From: Acestrorhynchus altus
Taxonomy: Eukaryota; Chordata; Actinopteri; Characiformes; Acestrorhynchidae
Reading direction: 5' to 3'
NCBI GenBank assembly: GCA_034509495.1
Contig: CM067503.1
Location: 25,861,768-25,925,767 of the forward strand
DNA length: 64,000 nt
The notes beneath the pieces were generated by a model. That model did no database searches, had not been told where the DNA came from, and worked only from the letters and a program-made list of their open reading frames with translations. The translations under genes were made by a program, and so were the position numbers. Shown here piece by piece: positions 23,451 through 33,556 of the stretch; the stretch's first letter is position 1; each line of letters opens with the position of its first letter.

Positions 23451-24170
23451 AAGCAAGCAAAATGTTTCATCACCCCTTTTTTTGCCAGTCTCTTCTTCAG
23501 CTTTCTTTTAAAAAGTGCTAAATCTACTGATTTAACATTTTAAGCTGATAAATTAGACTTACTGTTGAAATGGTTCAAAATTCAGTTTTGCTGTGTCCCA
23601 AGCTATGCCCTAATTGATGATGAAATAGAGAAGATTATGTAGTGATGGATGGCAACCTTTTAAATATTGAAGCTCTTGACTGGCTCTGTTCTCCCCTGCT
23701 CACTCGTCATGAGGCCCCGAATCCACATGATCATTCTAGACTTCTTGACTTGCATTTTTCAAACATGCTGATTGAATGGAAGACTTCATATCTTCATATC
23801 CAAGATGACATTATGATTAATATGAACCTGAGCTTTGCAAATTATACCAAATTATTACTAAACAACTGTTTTCTTACTGGATTAAACCAAACATGACAGT
23901 ATTTCAAAAGGAGTCAAGTTGTTCACAAACTTTTCAGAGCCTAAGATAGTGTTTGTGGAGGAATGAAGAAACGCCCCTTCTCTGTCACTCGGCAGGCCTG
24001 AATATTCATTACATGCTGAAATAATAAACCTCCACTCGTCCGCGCACAAGATGAGTCACTTACATTAATAAGCTGTTAAATATCATAACGAGTTATTATG
24101 GAAATAGAAATTTCAATAAGGACAGCAGACAATTACAAGGACACACAAACACTGACAATCTCACTCACAC
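23451..24170. other. No gene seen; includes a possible conserved block
   Basis: The segment 23950-24100 is balanced in composition with GAATATTCATTACATG, AAATAATAAACC and GATGAGTCACTTACATTAATAAG (an AP-1-like TGAGTCA). No coding motif recognised. A regulatory role is inference. Confidence 0.22.
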
Positions 24171-24245
24171 ACATTCATTCTCTCACTCACTCACTCACTC
24201 ACTCACTCACTCACTCACTCACTCACTCTCTCTCTCTCTCTCTCT

Positions 24246-24292
<47 letters not shown>

Positions 24293-24300
24293 ACTCACAC
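24171..24300 (+). repeat. (CACT)n followed by (CT)n compound microsatellite
   Basis: About eleven ACTC tetramers at 24184-24228 pass into CT units to 24288, with one CCAT interruption, then back to CACT and CACA. A gradual change of unit from CACT to CT is visible. Confidence 0.97.
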
Positions 24301-24978
24301 ACGCAGTGAAAGTTTGGCACACTAATACAGTATCAGTCAGCCTGTCTGGTGCCTGGGAGAAGCTTCATATTGTGCTAAAGGACAGGGATTAAAGCATTGA
24401 GCCTGGATTACAACCTACCTAACACACTGTACCACTACTCTATGGATTGAGCTCGTCTGCTGGGATCAGTTTACCTGTGTGTGTTTGAGCCTGTGTGCTT
24501 GCATGTAATATATACACTAGGGCAGCAACTAGTTATGATTTCTATACTTGATTAATGAACTATAATTCAATGAGTCAACCAATTCATTTCACAGATAACT
24601 TCATGTAGGATTCTGAATCAGTGGGTTTCAACCCTGGTTCTTATTCTTCATGCAGACCTGGGATCCATATTCCCTAAATAAGGCATATGCCTGGTGACAT
24701 ACTCTGTTTTATTTTCAGCTGAGATCTAAGCACTTCTTTCTGGTAATGCTTATACTATTCTGGTAATTCTATTTTGCCTGATTATTTGAACCCTCTAATA
24801 ACCATGGATTCAACTTGCACTTGTCTCTAAGAAAGACACCTTAATCCACCCCCACCCCCACTCCTGAGTGTAAGTATTAACATCTGCTCTAAGACCTAAA
24901 CTTAACTAGCCTTAAAAATTTTAATGAAATTTTTAATTGATGAGTTTTTATTGAACATTAATATAAACATAGCAAAAG
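24301..24978. other. No gene seen
   Basis: Unique AT-rich sequence; no feature recognised. Confidence 0.45.
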
Positions 24979-25078
24979 CTTGTCATCGCTGTCCAATGAA
25001 AACCATGTTTCTCAATTTTTGTACCTGTACAGTCACCATTTTGGAGAAACATGTTTTTCATTGGACAGCTATGATATG
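24979..25078. repeat. Inverted repeat / hairpin, 35-bp arms
   Basis: Left arm 24979-25013 and right arm 25044-25078 are reverse complements at 31 of 35 positions. The inner 26 bp differ at one position only (GCTGTCCAATGAAAACCATG against its partner). The loop is 30 bp. No open frame. It could be a miniature inverted-repeat element or give an RNA hairpin if transcribed. It is different from every other repeat in the window. Confidence 0.9.
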
Positions 25079-25529
25079 TCCCTTAATGCAATAAGGATTA
25101 AGGTTGTATAATTAAATTTAGGTAATATAAATTTAATAAATACATTTAAATAAAAAATCAAATTAAATCTGATGCAGTATACATTTTTGTAGTGTTGTAA
25201 TATGGTAGGGCCTACATTTCCAATACAGAGTTTCAGAAGAAATGCTAACATTTGTTTTGCAAATTCAAATTTCCTAAACAAGACCACAGTGCAAGGAGAC
25301 TTTTCTTACTTTTATTGATGATTACAGTGAAAACTGTTTCAGTTACATGAAGCTTTAAGGATTTACTTACACCCTGAGCACACATAGGTACTAACACACT
25401 AGAGACTAGTGGGAGTGCTCTTGGAGAAGTTTTAAAGTCCTGGTTGATGGTTCCCAAGTGTGTGCATGGGTGCAAGGTGGAAGTGTCCAGCTTCCAGAAC
25501 TCTGGTAAGTCTGGTTTGAGAAGGTGTCC
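25079..25529. other. No gene seen
   Basis: AT-rich; no feature recognised. Confidence 0.45.
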
Positions 25530-25690
25530 TGACAGGTAGTCGGTAGATCCCAGGGGCCTGGGATCATGAATTTGATTCCCGCTTGGATCACTGTATGTGA
25601 GTTTGGTGTTTCTTCATCATGTCCACACAGGTTTCCACCCAGTACCAGGTGTGTGGGCCTTGCACCGAATGATCGGTGCCCATAGGCTGT
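25530..25690 (+). mobile_element. R8 L2-type SINE-like repeat, diverged copy
   Basis: It contains GTTTCCACCCAGTACCAG and CCTTGCACCGAATGATCGG, which resemble the CCTTGCACCCAATGATTCC landmark at 48848. The match is loose and the usual 3' end is not present. Confidence 0.45.
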
Positions 25691-26095
25691 GAGGCTGACC
25701 TAATGCAGCAGGAATGAAAATGTTCTCATGCTCTCTGCCCTACTGCTTCTGCTACAGCAGCAAAGAACTCTACAGCAATTAGGCTAGGCCTCCATATAGA
25801 GGAAGTACAGGGTTGTCCTCCACTGCACGATCATCTAATGTGGGCTTGATAGAACATTTCTGCTGAAGATGTCTGCTTAGAATGAAGTCTGACAGTGTGC
25901 TCTGATTGACAGGTTTAATACACAAATGCAAGCAATTACACAGCAGTTGAAAACTGCTGGAAGTTTTTACCAATGAGGTAGTGGATAATTTGCCATGTTG
26001 GTTTCTGACTGTGAAGGGTTGAGCAAGGTTTGGCCATGTTTCCTTTCTGGTTGTGGCAAAAATCATGCACAGTCTGTCACAGTATGTCTGGTTTT

Positions 26096-26149
<54 letters not shown>

Positions 26150-26178
26150 CATAGATACATAGATACATAGATAGATAG
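26096..26178 (+). repeat. (GATA)n microsatellite at a LINE 3' end
   Basis: About 13 pure GATA units followed by GATACATA variants. It directly adjoins the reverse-strand LINE end GGACTTTATTGATTCCC, so on the minus strand it is the (TATC)n tail of that LINE. A 143-codon minus-strand frame crosses it and is spurious (Ser-Ile-Tyr-Leu repeats). Confidence 0.97.
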
Positions 26179-26885
26179 GACTTTATTGATTCCCTCTGGG
26201 AAATTAACATTCAGGCAGCATCATCATTACAGTACTGACAGAGAATAAAGTAATAATAATAATAAATATAAATATAATAATAAAAATATATAATATATAA
26301 TGTGGAGAGTATATGAAAAAGTCCAGTAGGAGGGGTATTGCACACTAGTATTGCACATCTTTAACTATTATAGCACATAGACCAGTTGTGTTGTGGTCAG
26401 GTTACAGGTAACTGATTGCTGGTTACTGCTCCTTCCAATCCTCTGTTTTCCTGTTACCCTGCCTCCATCTCAGAGATGAGTTGTACAGTCTAATGGCGTG
26501 CGGGACATAAGAGTTTTTAAGTCAATTGGTCCTGCACTTGGGAAGGAGCAGTCTGTCATTGGATAGACTCCTCTGGTGGATAATGATGGTGTGACGATGA
26601 GGGTGACAGGTAACATTCAAAATGTCGGGTAGTTTGCTCATATTCCTCTTCTGTGCCACCGTCACCAGAGAGTCCAGCTTTATGCCAACTACAGAGCCAG
26701 CCTGCCTGATCAGTTTGTCCAGCCTGGATGTGTCCTTCTTGGATATGCTGCCCCCCCAGCATACCACAGTGTAGGACAGGACACAGGCAACCATGGACTG
26801 ATACAACATCCACAGGAGTTTCCTGAAGATATGAAAGGACTGAACTTTGTGTGTAAGTGCACAGTTAAAAACACACACGCTCCAA
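26179..26885 (-). mobile_element. LINE 3' end with ORF2 C-terminal remnant
   Basis: On the minus strand the sequence first gives LLWMLYQSMVACVLSYTVV then CWGGSIS, RLDKLIRQAGSVVG and KLDSL, then KLPDILNVTCHPHRH and NDRLLLPKCRTN. This is the conserved C-terminal region after the reverse transcriptase of fish non-LTR retrotransposons. It is followed by a short 3' UTR that ends AATTTCCCAGAGGGAATCAA, TAAAGTCC and the TATC tail. Endonuclease and reverse transcriptase core are absent (5' truncation, the normal outcome of LINE insertion). It is related to, but not the same as, the LINE at 42930-43960, which has VVCWGSSISS. Confidence 0.85.
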
Positions 26886-27054
26886 GAACACAAACCTACT
26901 TGCTTTATTAAATATTAAATCATTATATTATGCATATGTAGCTAATTATATTAAATTGCATTTGTCTCTTCACCAATTGAACAATAAAGTTATTCAATAT
27001 ATTTTGTTAGATCAATATGAAAACAAAATTAATTTCATCTGAATATATTTATTA

Positions 27055-27440
27055 CACTTTATGGGCAGACGTATTGCGACACCAGTTGGCTATTTTTTTC
27101 TTCTTAATTCAAAGGTATTAAAAACAGTTTATCCTGCTTTTGTTGGAATAACTGTCTCTACAGACCAGGGAAGACTTTCTGCTAGATTTTGGAAAATTGC
27201 TGTAAGGATTTGTGAGGATTACTGAGGTCAGGATGTTGGATGATAACCACCTCATCTCATCCCCAATTCATCACAAAAGTCTTAGAAGTTCCACTGCTCC
27301 AAAGCTCAATGCTGGGTATCTTTATACCCCTCTAACCTAGTAACCTCAAATTTATCGGCTCCAGAGAATGCTATTCTATTGGCATTACTTCTCTACAGGG
27401 ATAAGACAAATTTACATTTGCACATTTGTGTCAGCAGTGA
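27055..27440 (+). repeat. R2 interspersed repeat, copy 3
   Basis: It starts near TTTATGGGCAGACG with ATTGCGACACC and then follows copy 1 closely: TTTTGTTGGAATAACTGTC, CAGGGAAGACTTTC, GATGTTGGATGATAACCACC, CAATGCTGGGTATCTTTATA, CTATTGGCATTACTTCTCTA and TTTGCACATTTGTGTCAGCA. This is the longest copy and fixes the length of the unit at about 385 bp. Confidence 0.75.
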
Positions 27441-27640
27441 GCCTCATTTACCTCAAAGCAACTGCAGAGATGGAAAGAAAAGGGGTAAAATGGCACCCAA
27501 AGGGAAATTATTACCAAACAAGTCTCACATTTGATAAAAAATGTTAATAAGTCTCTTGCAGTAATGCTCTGTAGACTGAAGAACAGAAAGTGGAATGTAA
27601 TGGAACACAAGGGTGCTGTTACGCCACGCATTAAGCTAGC

Positions 27641-28279
27641 ATACATTGATCAACCATAGCATTATGAGCCCCTCCTTCTCTACAATCTTGTTACACCTGT
27701 TATATCAGTTCCTCTGACCATACATACGAATTGTGTAGTTCTATAATTACAGACTGTAGTCCATCTATCTCTCTATATACTTTTGTTAGCATCCTTTCAT
27801 CCTCTTCATCTTCAATGACCAGGACATCACAGGACCACGGCAGATATTATGTGGCTGATAAGCACTGCAGTGACACTGGCATGATGGGGTTGTGTTAGTG
27901 TGAGTTGCACTGGTAAGAGTGGATCACACACAGCAGTGCTCCTGGAGTGTTTAAACGCTGTGTCCACTTATTGTCCATTCTATTAGGCACTTCTACCCTA
28001 GCTGTTCCATCTTGTGGATTTAAAATTAGAGACAGAAGCTCATCTGTTTCTGCACAGTTTATGGTCATCTTCTAGTCCTTCATTAGTGCTCACAGAACCC
28101 TTCCCACAAGATGCTGTTGTCTGGATATTTGTGTTTGGTGGCCTTTGCTCAGTACAGCAGCGACACTGAGGGGTGTAAACACTCCAGCAGCACTGCTGCT
28201 TCTGATCCACCCATACTAGCTCAACACACAGTAACCATCACCATATGTGTGGTCATACTAATGTGACTTGCCTGTGTAT
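27641..28279. mobile_element. R3 fold-back miniature element, full copy
   Basis: The left end (ATACATTGATCAACCATAGC then ATTATGA) and right end (GGTCATACTAATGTGACTTG) are degenerate inverted repeats of a fish repeat I remember by its ATAACATTATGACC motif. Inside, about 110-bp arms at 27851-27960 and 28152-28262 are complementary: GCAGTGACAC, AGTGGATC, GCAGTGCT and GGAGTGTTTAAAC in the left arm face GTGTAAACACTCC, AGCACTGCTG, GATCCACCC and CAACACA in the right. There is no transposase, so it depends on an outside enzyme. Part of the left arm recurs at 35960-36080. Confidence 0.8.
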
Positions 28280-28486
28280 TAAACCATCTGTCTGTTGCCA
28301 AAACAGCTCTGATCGATCAAGACCTCTGAAATTGTCCTGTGGTACTGGATAAATTCTTTTAGTTCCATCAAGCTTAAGAGGGTTAAAATATTTTTAAGGT
28401 AAAATTACTCTAGAAGACATTACATAAACTTGTGGTTTGGCCACAAGGACCCTGTAACCCTTTTCTCCACATTTACACATTTCTAC

Positions 28487-28487
28487 A

Positions 28488-28523
<36 letters not shown>

Positions 28524-28540
28524 ACACACATGCACACACA
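28487..28540 (+). repeat. (CA)n microsatellite
   Basis: About 25 CA units with TA and TG interruptions. It is complementary in sense to the (GT)n tract at 28715. Confidence 0.96.
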
Positions 28541-28712
28541 TTATCATTACTTTGTAAATGTTAACAGCAGGATTATTTGCATGTTAAAGGGTAATATGGC
28601 TGTTGCCAGACGTCTAATGGAGTCCGTCCTGATGTGCTGTTGGATGGAAGTTCAGTGTAGGATATTAGATGGAGTCTGCTTAGTATTGTTTTTGTGTATG
28701 TGTTCATTGTTA

Positions 28713-28714
<2 letters not shown>

Positions 28715-28763
<49 letters not shown>

Positions 28764-28796
28764 TGTGTGTATGTGTGTGTGTATGTGTCTGTGTGT
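28715..28796 (+). repeat. (GT)n microsatellite
   Basis: About 40 GT units with a few TTG and ATG interruptions. Confidence 0.97.
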
Positions 28797-28902
28797 AAGA
28801 GAGACAGAGAGATATGGGACACATTTTAGACCATGCTATTTCTAAAAGGTCACATCTCATGTAGTGTGAAATAGGGTTCATTCTGCTTCTTATTCACAGA
28901 GG

Positions 28903-28903
<1 letters not shown>

Positions 28904-28943
<40 letters not shown>
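28904..28943 (+). repeat. (TC)n microsatellite
   Basis: About 20 TC units. Confidence 0.97.
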
Positions 28944-28945
<2 letters not shown>

Positions 28946-30189
28946 ATGGGTATGCAGGAACATAAAGGAAAGGAAACACTCAGGATACTAATTTAGAGTC
29001 GTGTTTAATAAATCTTATACCAGTTATTACCAGTTACCAGTTGGTGCCAGCAATCAAGAACTGGTGACCTAGACAAAGTACCTGCTGGGCCCAGTGACTT
29101 ACCCCAGGTTGCAACCCTCTAAAAAACTCCACCACATTAAACACAGATTAATGTTCTTGAGAAAACAGTTATGGTCTGTATACACCATGAATGGAGAGGG
29201 GGAAGACAAATATACTTCATACCAATACGTGGCATGGAATATTGCATATTTCTTTAGGGAAGCATAAAAGGGCTCTAAGAACCATTTTGTAGAAGTAGTG
29301 TGCAGATGTTGTCTATGTGTACTGTACTGTGAGAGTACAGTGTGGTGGTTGAATGTTGAGTCTAAAGGATTGTGTTGGCTGTAAATATGTTTGGGAATTT
29401 ACAAAGGAGACTTATAACTGTAAATTTTATTAATTCATTGTCCACACTGTGAATTAAAAAACATATTTTCAAAAGTGAAGCAGCTGGATGATTCAGCACA
29501 ATTTGCCAAAAAGAAGAGCTACAAAACACCACAGTCAGGTCACACAACACTCTTAGAAAAATGCAGTTTATTGCAGTTCAAAAAACAATGTATTCAAATT
29601 CAAATATATTTAAAAGTTTGATAAACAAATTAAACTAGGTTGGAGCTACGTTTACAGACCTATAGGGCAACATTTTCAGTGTCAGGAAAGTAGTTTTTAT
29701 GTGACTCAAACCTCTAAGAGAAGGGTCATCCTGGAGCAAAACTGCTCTGACTTCAAAATTACTAGCATCAATAACCTGAAAGGCCTGCCAAAGTCAGGAG
29801 CAGCTCAAACAGAGCTACTGCTCAGTAAAGCTTTGAGATTGTCAATAGATTCAAACAAAGGGGACCTTTAGACTTAATAGGTCAGTTAGACAGACAGCGG
29901 CAGAAGCAAAAGTTCCTATAATAAGCTGCCAGTCCCATGAACCTTTTCAACATGTGAGATAATAGAACAGTGGAATTTACAATAGTTTCCATTGGACAGA
30001 TGTGATCATGTGCAGTCTCAGGTACATTACTTTGGGTTGATCAATCTCACAAGTGGAAAGGTACAAGGTTAAGATTGCAGGTACTGAAACATGTTCAGGA
30101 TGGATTAGATGTTGAAACTGTAGAGCTGTAAACGATCTGTCAGTGTTGGGCAATATGATGATGTTTCTCTGTGAAAATTGTTGTTATCA
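28944..30189. other. No gene seen
   Basis: Unique sequence. The interval 29000-29120 has a mildly GC-richer piece (ACCAGTTATTACCAGTTACC) with a small CCAGTTA duplication. No coding or transposon motif recognised. Confidence 0.42.
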
Positions 30190-30400
30190 TCACCCTCGGT
30201 CTCCTTCAAGGTAGCCCCTTTGGGCTGCCACACATGTCTCCAGTCCTCCACTGTTGGAAGCAGTGCTGCAGTGCCTCTTTTGAGATGGCCCGAGGCTGCT
30301 CCATGGTATTCTGCATGATGTCTTCTCTGGACTGGAATCTGCTCAGGGGGACTTCAAGGGGACTACCTTGAAGGAGAGCAGTACAAGTTTGTTGTATCTG
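30190..30400 (-). mobile_element. Mariner-like transposase C-terminal scrap bounded by an inverted repeat
   Basis: On the minus strand the translation gives SREDIMQNTMEQPRAISKEA then LQHCFQQW. This resembles the C-terminal end of mariner transposases, where an IP/S-KEAFQ-CFQQW block follows the catalytic core. The catalytic residues are not present. CTCCTTCAAGGTAG at 30190 and CTACCTTGAAGGAG at 30364-30377 are an inverted pair flanking it (20 of 22 positions complementary). The pair may be an old terminal repeat or a later inversion. Confidence 0.55.
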
Positions 30401-30540
30401 AATACATGTATGTTTTATGAATAAAGGCTTTTTGAACACATCTCAAAGTATGTAAACTGATTTTAATTTCAAGAATGATCCCAACATTAGACTTTAGACT
30501 AAATAAACTCAAATCAAAGCAAAATGTTTTTGAATTATGA

Positions 30541-30975
30541 TTTTTACAACTGATGTCACAAAACAGCTTTACAGAAATAGAAAATATGATCAACAATACA
30601 CAAAACAGGATAAAGACAAAACAAAAGATGTCAGATGCTAAATTTCTAAGTAGTTGTTGATGGCAGGTGCTCAAGGCACTACAGTCCAAGGCAGCTAATC
30701 CAAGTCCAGTAGCCAGGAGGTGGGCAGTATTTTAATGAAGTATTTTGACCAGCCAGCAAGTAGTTGTCCACAGGAGTATGGGTCCTCCCAAGGTTTCTTC
30801 CTCCAGCTTTGAGGGAGATTTTCCTTGCCACTGTTGCCTTTTGGCTTGTTCACCAGGGGGTTTATGTCTTATCATTTGTTCATTTGGTGTTAACCTTTTT
30901 ATATTATTGTCTGCAAAGCTGCTCTGACGTCAGTTGTGAAAAGTGCTATACAAAAAAAAATTTGATTTGATAAGG
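30541..30975 (+). mobile_element. R5 retroposon-like repeat with inverted ends, copy 1
   Basis: It holds CCCAAGGTTTCTTCCTCCAG, TTTTCCTTGCCACTGTTGCC and TGGCTTGTTCACCAGGGGG, followed by CAAAGCTGCTCTGACGTCAG and GTGCTATACAAA with an A-rich end. Similar blocks are at 59680-59850 (+) and 61568-61690 (minus). The opening piece ACAACTGATGTCACAAAACA at about 30548 is the inverted complement of the piece near 30915-30938, so the unit has imperfect inverted ends. I remember the second half as a common fish L2-type tail. Confidence 0.7.
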
Positions 30976-31374
30976 GGGCTGAGGTTAGCCTCTGAAGGGG
31001 TGGCAGGGGAGCTCAAGCTTAGCCTTCCATCAGCCCAGGCTGGTGGGTCATCATTAACTGTGGAAGCATAGCTCTTTTTATACGTTCTGTTAGGATGAGG
31101 TAGCAAAAATTGTATTGGTATTGATGATATTCAGTTATGTTCTCAGAAATGAGAAATGTTAATCATCAAACAAAGCAAACAGTAAAGCTCCATCATTGGG
31201 GTTAGATTTGTACATGTCTGTAAAAGATTAATCAGAATCCCTTCATTAGCCACCATCCTACACGGCGAAGAAGGAGCATGAGAAGTTCTTTAGTTTGACA
31301 GCAGGGTAAAATCTCTCTGGTGTCAATTAACTTTCACTTCATGTGTCAGTTTTTACTGTTATGGCTGATACTGT
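30976..31374. other. No gene seen
   Basis: A GGTGGGTCAT piece at 31040 recalls GGTGGGTCATTGTTAAC at 61895, so the R5 unit or a linked repeat may extend here. Confidence 0.4.
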
Positions 31375-31862
31375 TATGGTATTCACAGCCTTTATCAAAA
31401 TTAAGCTCAGGTGCATCTTGTTTCCACTGATCATCAGGACAACTCTGTAAATGTCCTTTAGTGGACCAGCCAGAGCCCAGACTTGAAAGCAAATGAACAT
31501 CTCTGGAGATGTGCACTGACGTTCTGTATTCAGTTAATGGAGCTTGAGAAGTTCTGCAAAGAAGAATGGGAGAAACAGGTGTGCCAAGCTTGTAGCATCA
31601 TCCTCAAAAAGACTTGAGGCTGCAATTGCAGCCAAAGGTGCCTCAACAAAGAATATTTATTTACATTCAATGTTTGTGTTTTATTTCTAAGAAAGATGAT
31701 CATCCACAAGATTATTTCAAAGATATCAAACAAACTTTTCTCACTTTGTCATTGTGAGGTATTGTGTGTAGAAGTTTGAGGGGGAAAAATAATTGAATCC
31801 ATTTTGGAATAACAAAATGTACAAAAAGTGAGGTGTTGTAAATACTCTCTGGATGTACTGTA
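31375..31862 (+). mobile_element. Tc1-like element, internally deleted
   Basis: The left part GTATTCACAGCC and AATTAAGCTCAGGTGCATC with TTGTTTCCACTGATCATC is the 5' untranslated region of a common fish Tc1 family as I remember it. At about 31450 it jumps straight to the 3' coding part, which encodes WTSQSPDL then EHLW, ELEKFCKEEWEKQ and RLEAAIAAKGAS, and on to a 3' UTR with GAGGTATTGTGTGTAGAA and CATTTTGGAATAACAAAATG, ending GGATGTACTGTA. Most of the transposase, including the first two catalytic Asp, is gone. It is a dead deletion derivative. Confidence 0.8.
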
Positions 31863-33360
31863 AGATTTAACTTCATCTCATGTGTGTTCACTGTACTATA
31901 TTTGCTCTTGGAGGTCTCTCCTACATTAGCAGTGAATTGTATATTTTTCTAAAATGAATAAAAATGAATCGTAAAAGTCCATCAGTAAAACATGTGCCTA
32001 TTCAAACAAAATGTGCTTGACAGAGATTGAACTGTATTTTCCAGATGGGTCTGAATTCCCTGGAGTGTTGCTGGGCCAACACATTTATTTTTTCAACATC
32101 TGTGAAATTTGGAGGAGACTGCAGATAAATATTCTTGCTTAAAGACAGTCTATACAGCCTAGAAAAGCAACAAACTCACCACCAACACTATAGCCATCAA
32201 TTATTCAGCGGCACCTATTGGCGAAATATAACAGGGAAAGAGCCAGCCGTTTTCAATTGATACACACTCAATTTGCTGTGTACTAGTGGATCAGATAAGA
32301 AAACAGGGAGCGAGAGCAGGGCAGAGAGGCTCTTGTATGGGAGATGGGCAAGTGTTGCTCGAAGCATCTCTAATCATGTAACAACCATTTGAAGTCATTT
32401 AGTTGCTGGGAGAATGTGTGCTGCTCTCCAAACATATCTACAAGAGCCTGGGTGAATCTGCTATTGTTATGCTTTTCTGACTCTTCAGCCTTCTTTAACA
32501 CTGCTCTCATTCTTTGTTTCTGGTCTTTGTCTTAGCAGTCGTCTGGTCAAATAAACAAATCTACAACTGTCCTTACCAGAAATGTAAATTATTGGCCAAG
32601 AGGTCAAATATTAGCTTCAACTTATAAAGTCGATAAGTTATTGGCATTAGCGTCCCTCAAACTGCAGATAATTATCAGTATCTTAGACCACATTGAGATG
32701 TTCGGTTCTGTCTCACACACACTTAAGCAGTTACTTTGAAGAAGTACAGTTTGTATTGGGAAGGTTGCGTAAGGAGTCTTAGGGTCATAGGAGACCTTTA
32801 GTGTTTTGTATGTCAAATTGTACAGCTATGTACATTTAAGCAATAATACACTTGTGGTTTGCACTGTAACATGAGACTTTGACACAGGTGTACTGTACTC
32901 ATGCTGAAGATCAGTACACCAGTGCCGATATCCCATTATAGCACAAACCTTGAGTCTATTATAGCAAATTTTCTACAGTTTGGTCATTGCTGTTTATTGT
33001 TAGATTTACCAGATCACGTTCCCTCTGACTGGCTGATTTAATCCACACAAGGTACCCCGCCAACCTACCTACCTACCCACTTTGCAACACTTCTAAGTGT
33101 AGTTCTGTCTTTAGCGTGTTTAATGTACTTATGTGCTGTATGAGACACAATCACACATAAGTGTGAACTGTCCAGTGTTTAGCTTTCATTTCATTTTAGT
33201 TTTCATGTATAATTTACTATAATAGCCAATGAAACGTAATTTAATATAGTTCAATATATTTTATGAACTCATTATAATTAATGATGTCAGTCTTTTACTG
33301 GTGTAATTATGACACTGCTGCTTTGTTATGGCTCCTGTTTTTGTCTTGTAAGCACTAGGG
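31863..33360. other. No gene seen; includes a possible conserved block
   Basis: The segment 32190-32410 has balanced composition with CATCAATTATTCAGCGG, TTTTCAATTGATACACAC and CTCTAATCATGTAAC. A small (CTAC)n run is at 33061-33079. No coding motif recognised; regulatory meaning is inference. Confidence 0.25.
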
Positions 33361-33556
33361 CAGGGGTTCTCAACCTTTCCCACCTCATGGACCACCTGTT
33401 TATAACAAAAAGGAAAACTTTAATGTAATTCCTGATTAAAAGTGCAATTACCAGCCCATATGGACTATTTCCTCGCCCTGAGGATGGGTCTGCTGACCTC
33501 TAGAGAATGCTTCACAGCACACCAGTGGTCCCCATCCCACAGGTTGAGAAACCCTG
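33361..33556. mobile_element. hAT-type miniature element (196 bp) with terminal repeats
   Basis: The left end CAGGGGTTCTCAACCTTTCC and the right end GGTTGAGAAACCCTG are inverted repeats of the hAT (Charlie-like) kind. The 8 bp on each side (CACTAGGG and TGCTAGGA) share a CTAGG core and agree at 5 of 8 positions, as a decayed 8-bp target duplication would. The inside has no transposase. This is the cleanest miniature element in the window. Confidence 0.88.

Noticed and set aside
24171..24300. Regularly spaced repeats that could suggest a CRISPR-like array
   Set aside because: The unit is a tetranucleotide with no unique spacers; this is a microsatellite in vertebrate-type DNA.
25779..26210. 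143-codon minus-strand frame
   Set aside because: Much of its start is a reading of the (GATA)n tract as Ser-Ile-Tyr-Leu; the rest has no known motif.
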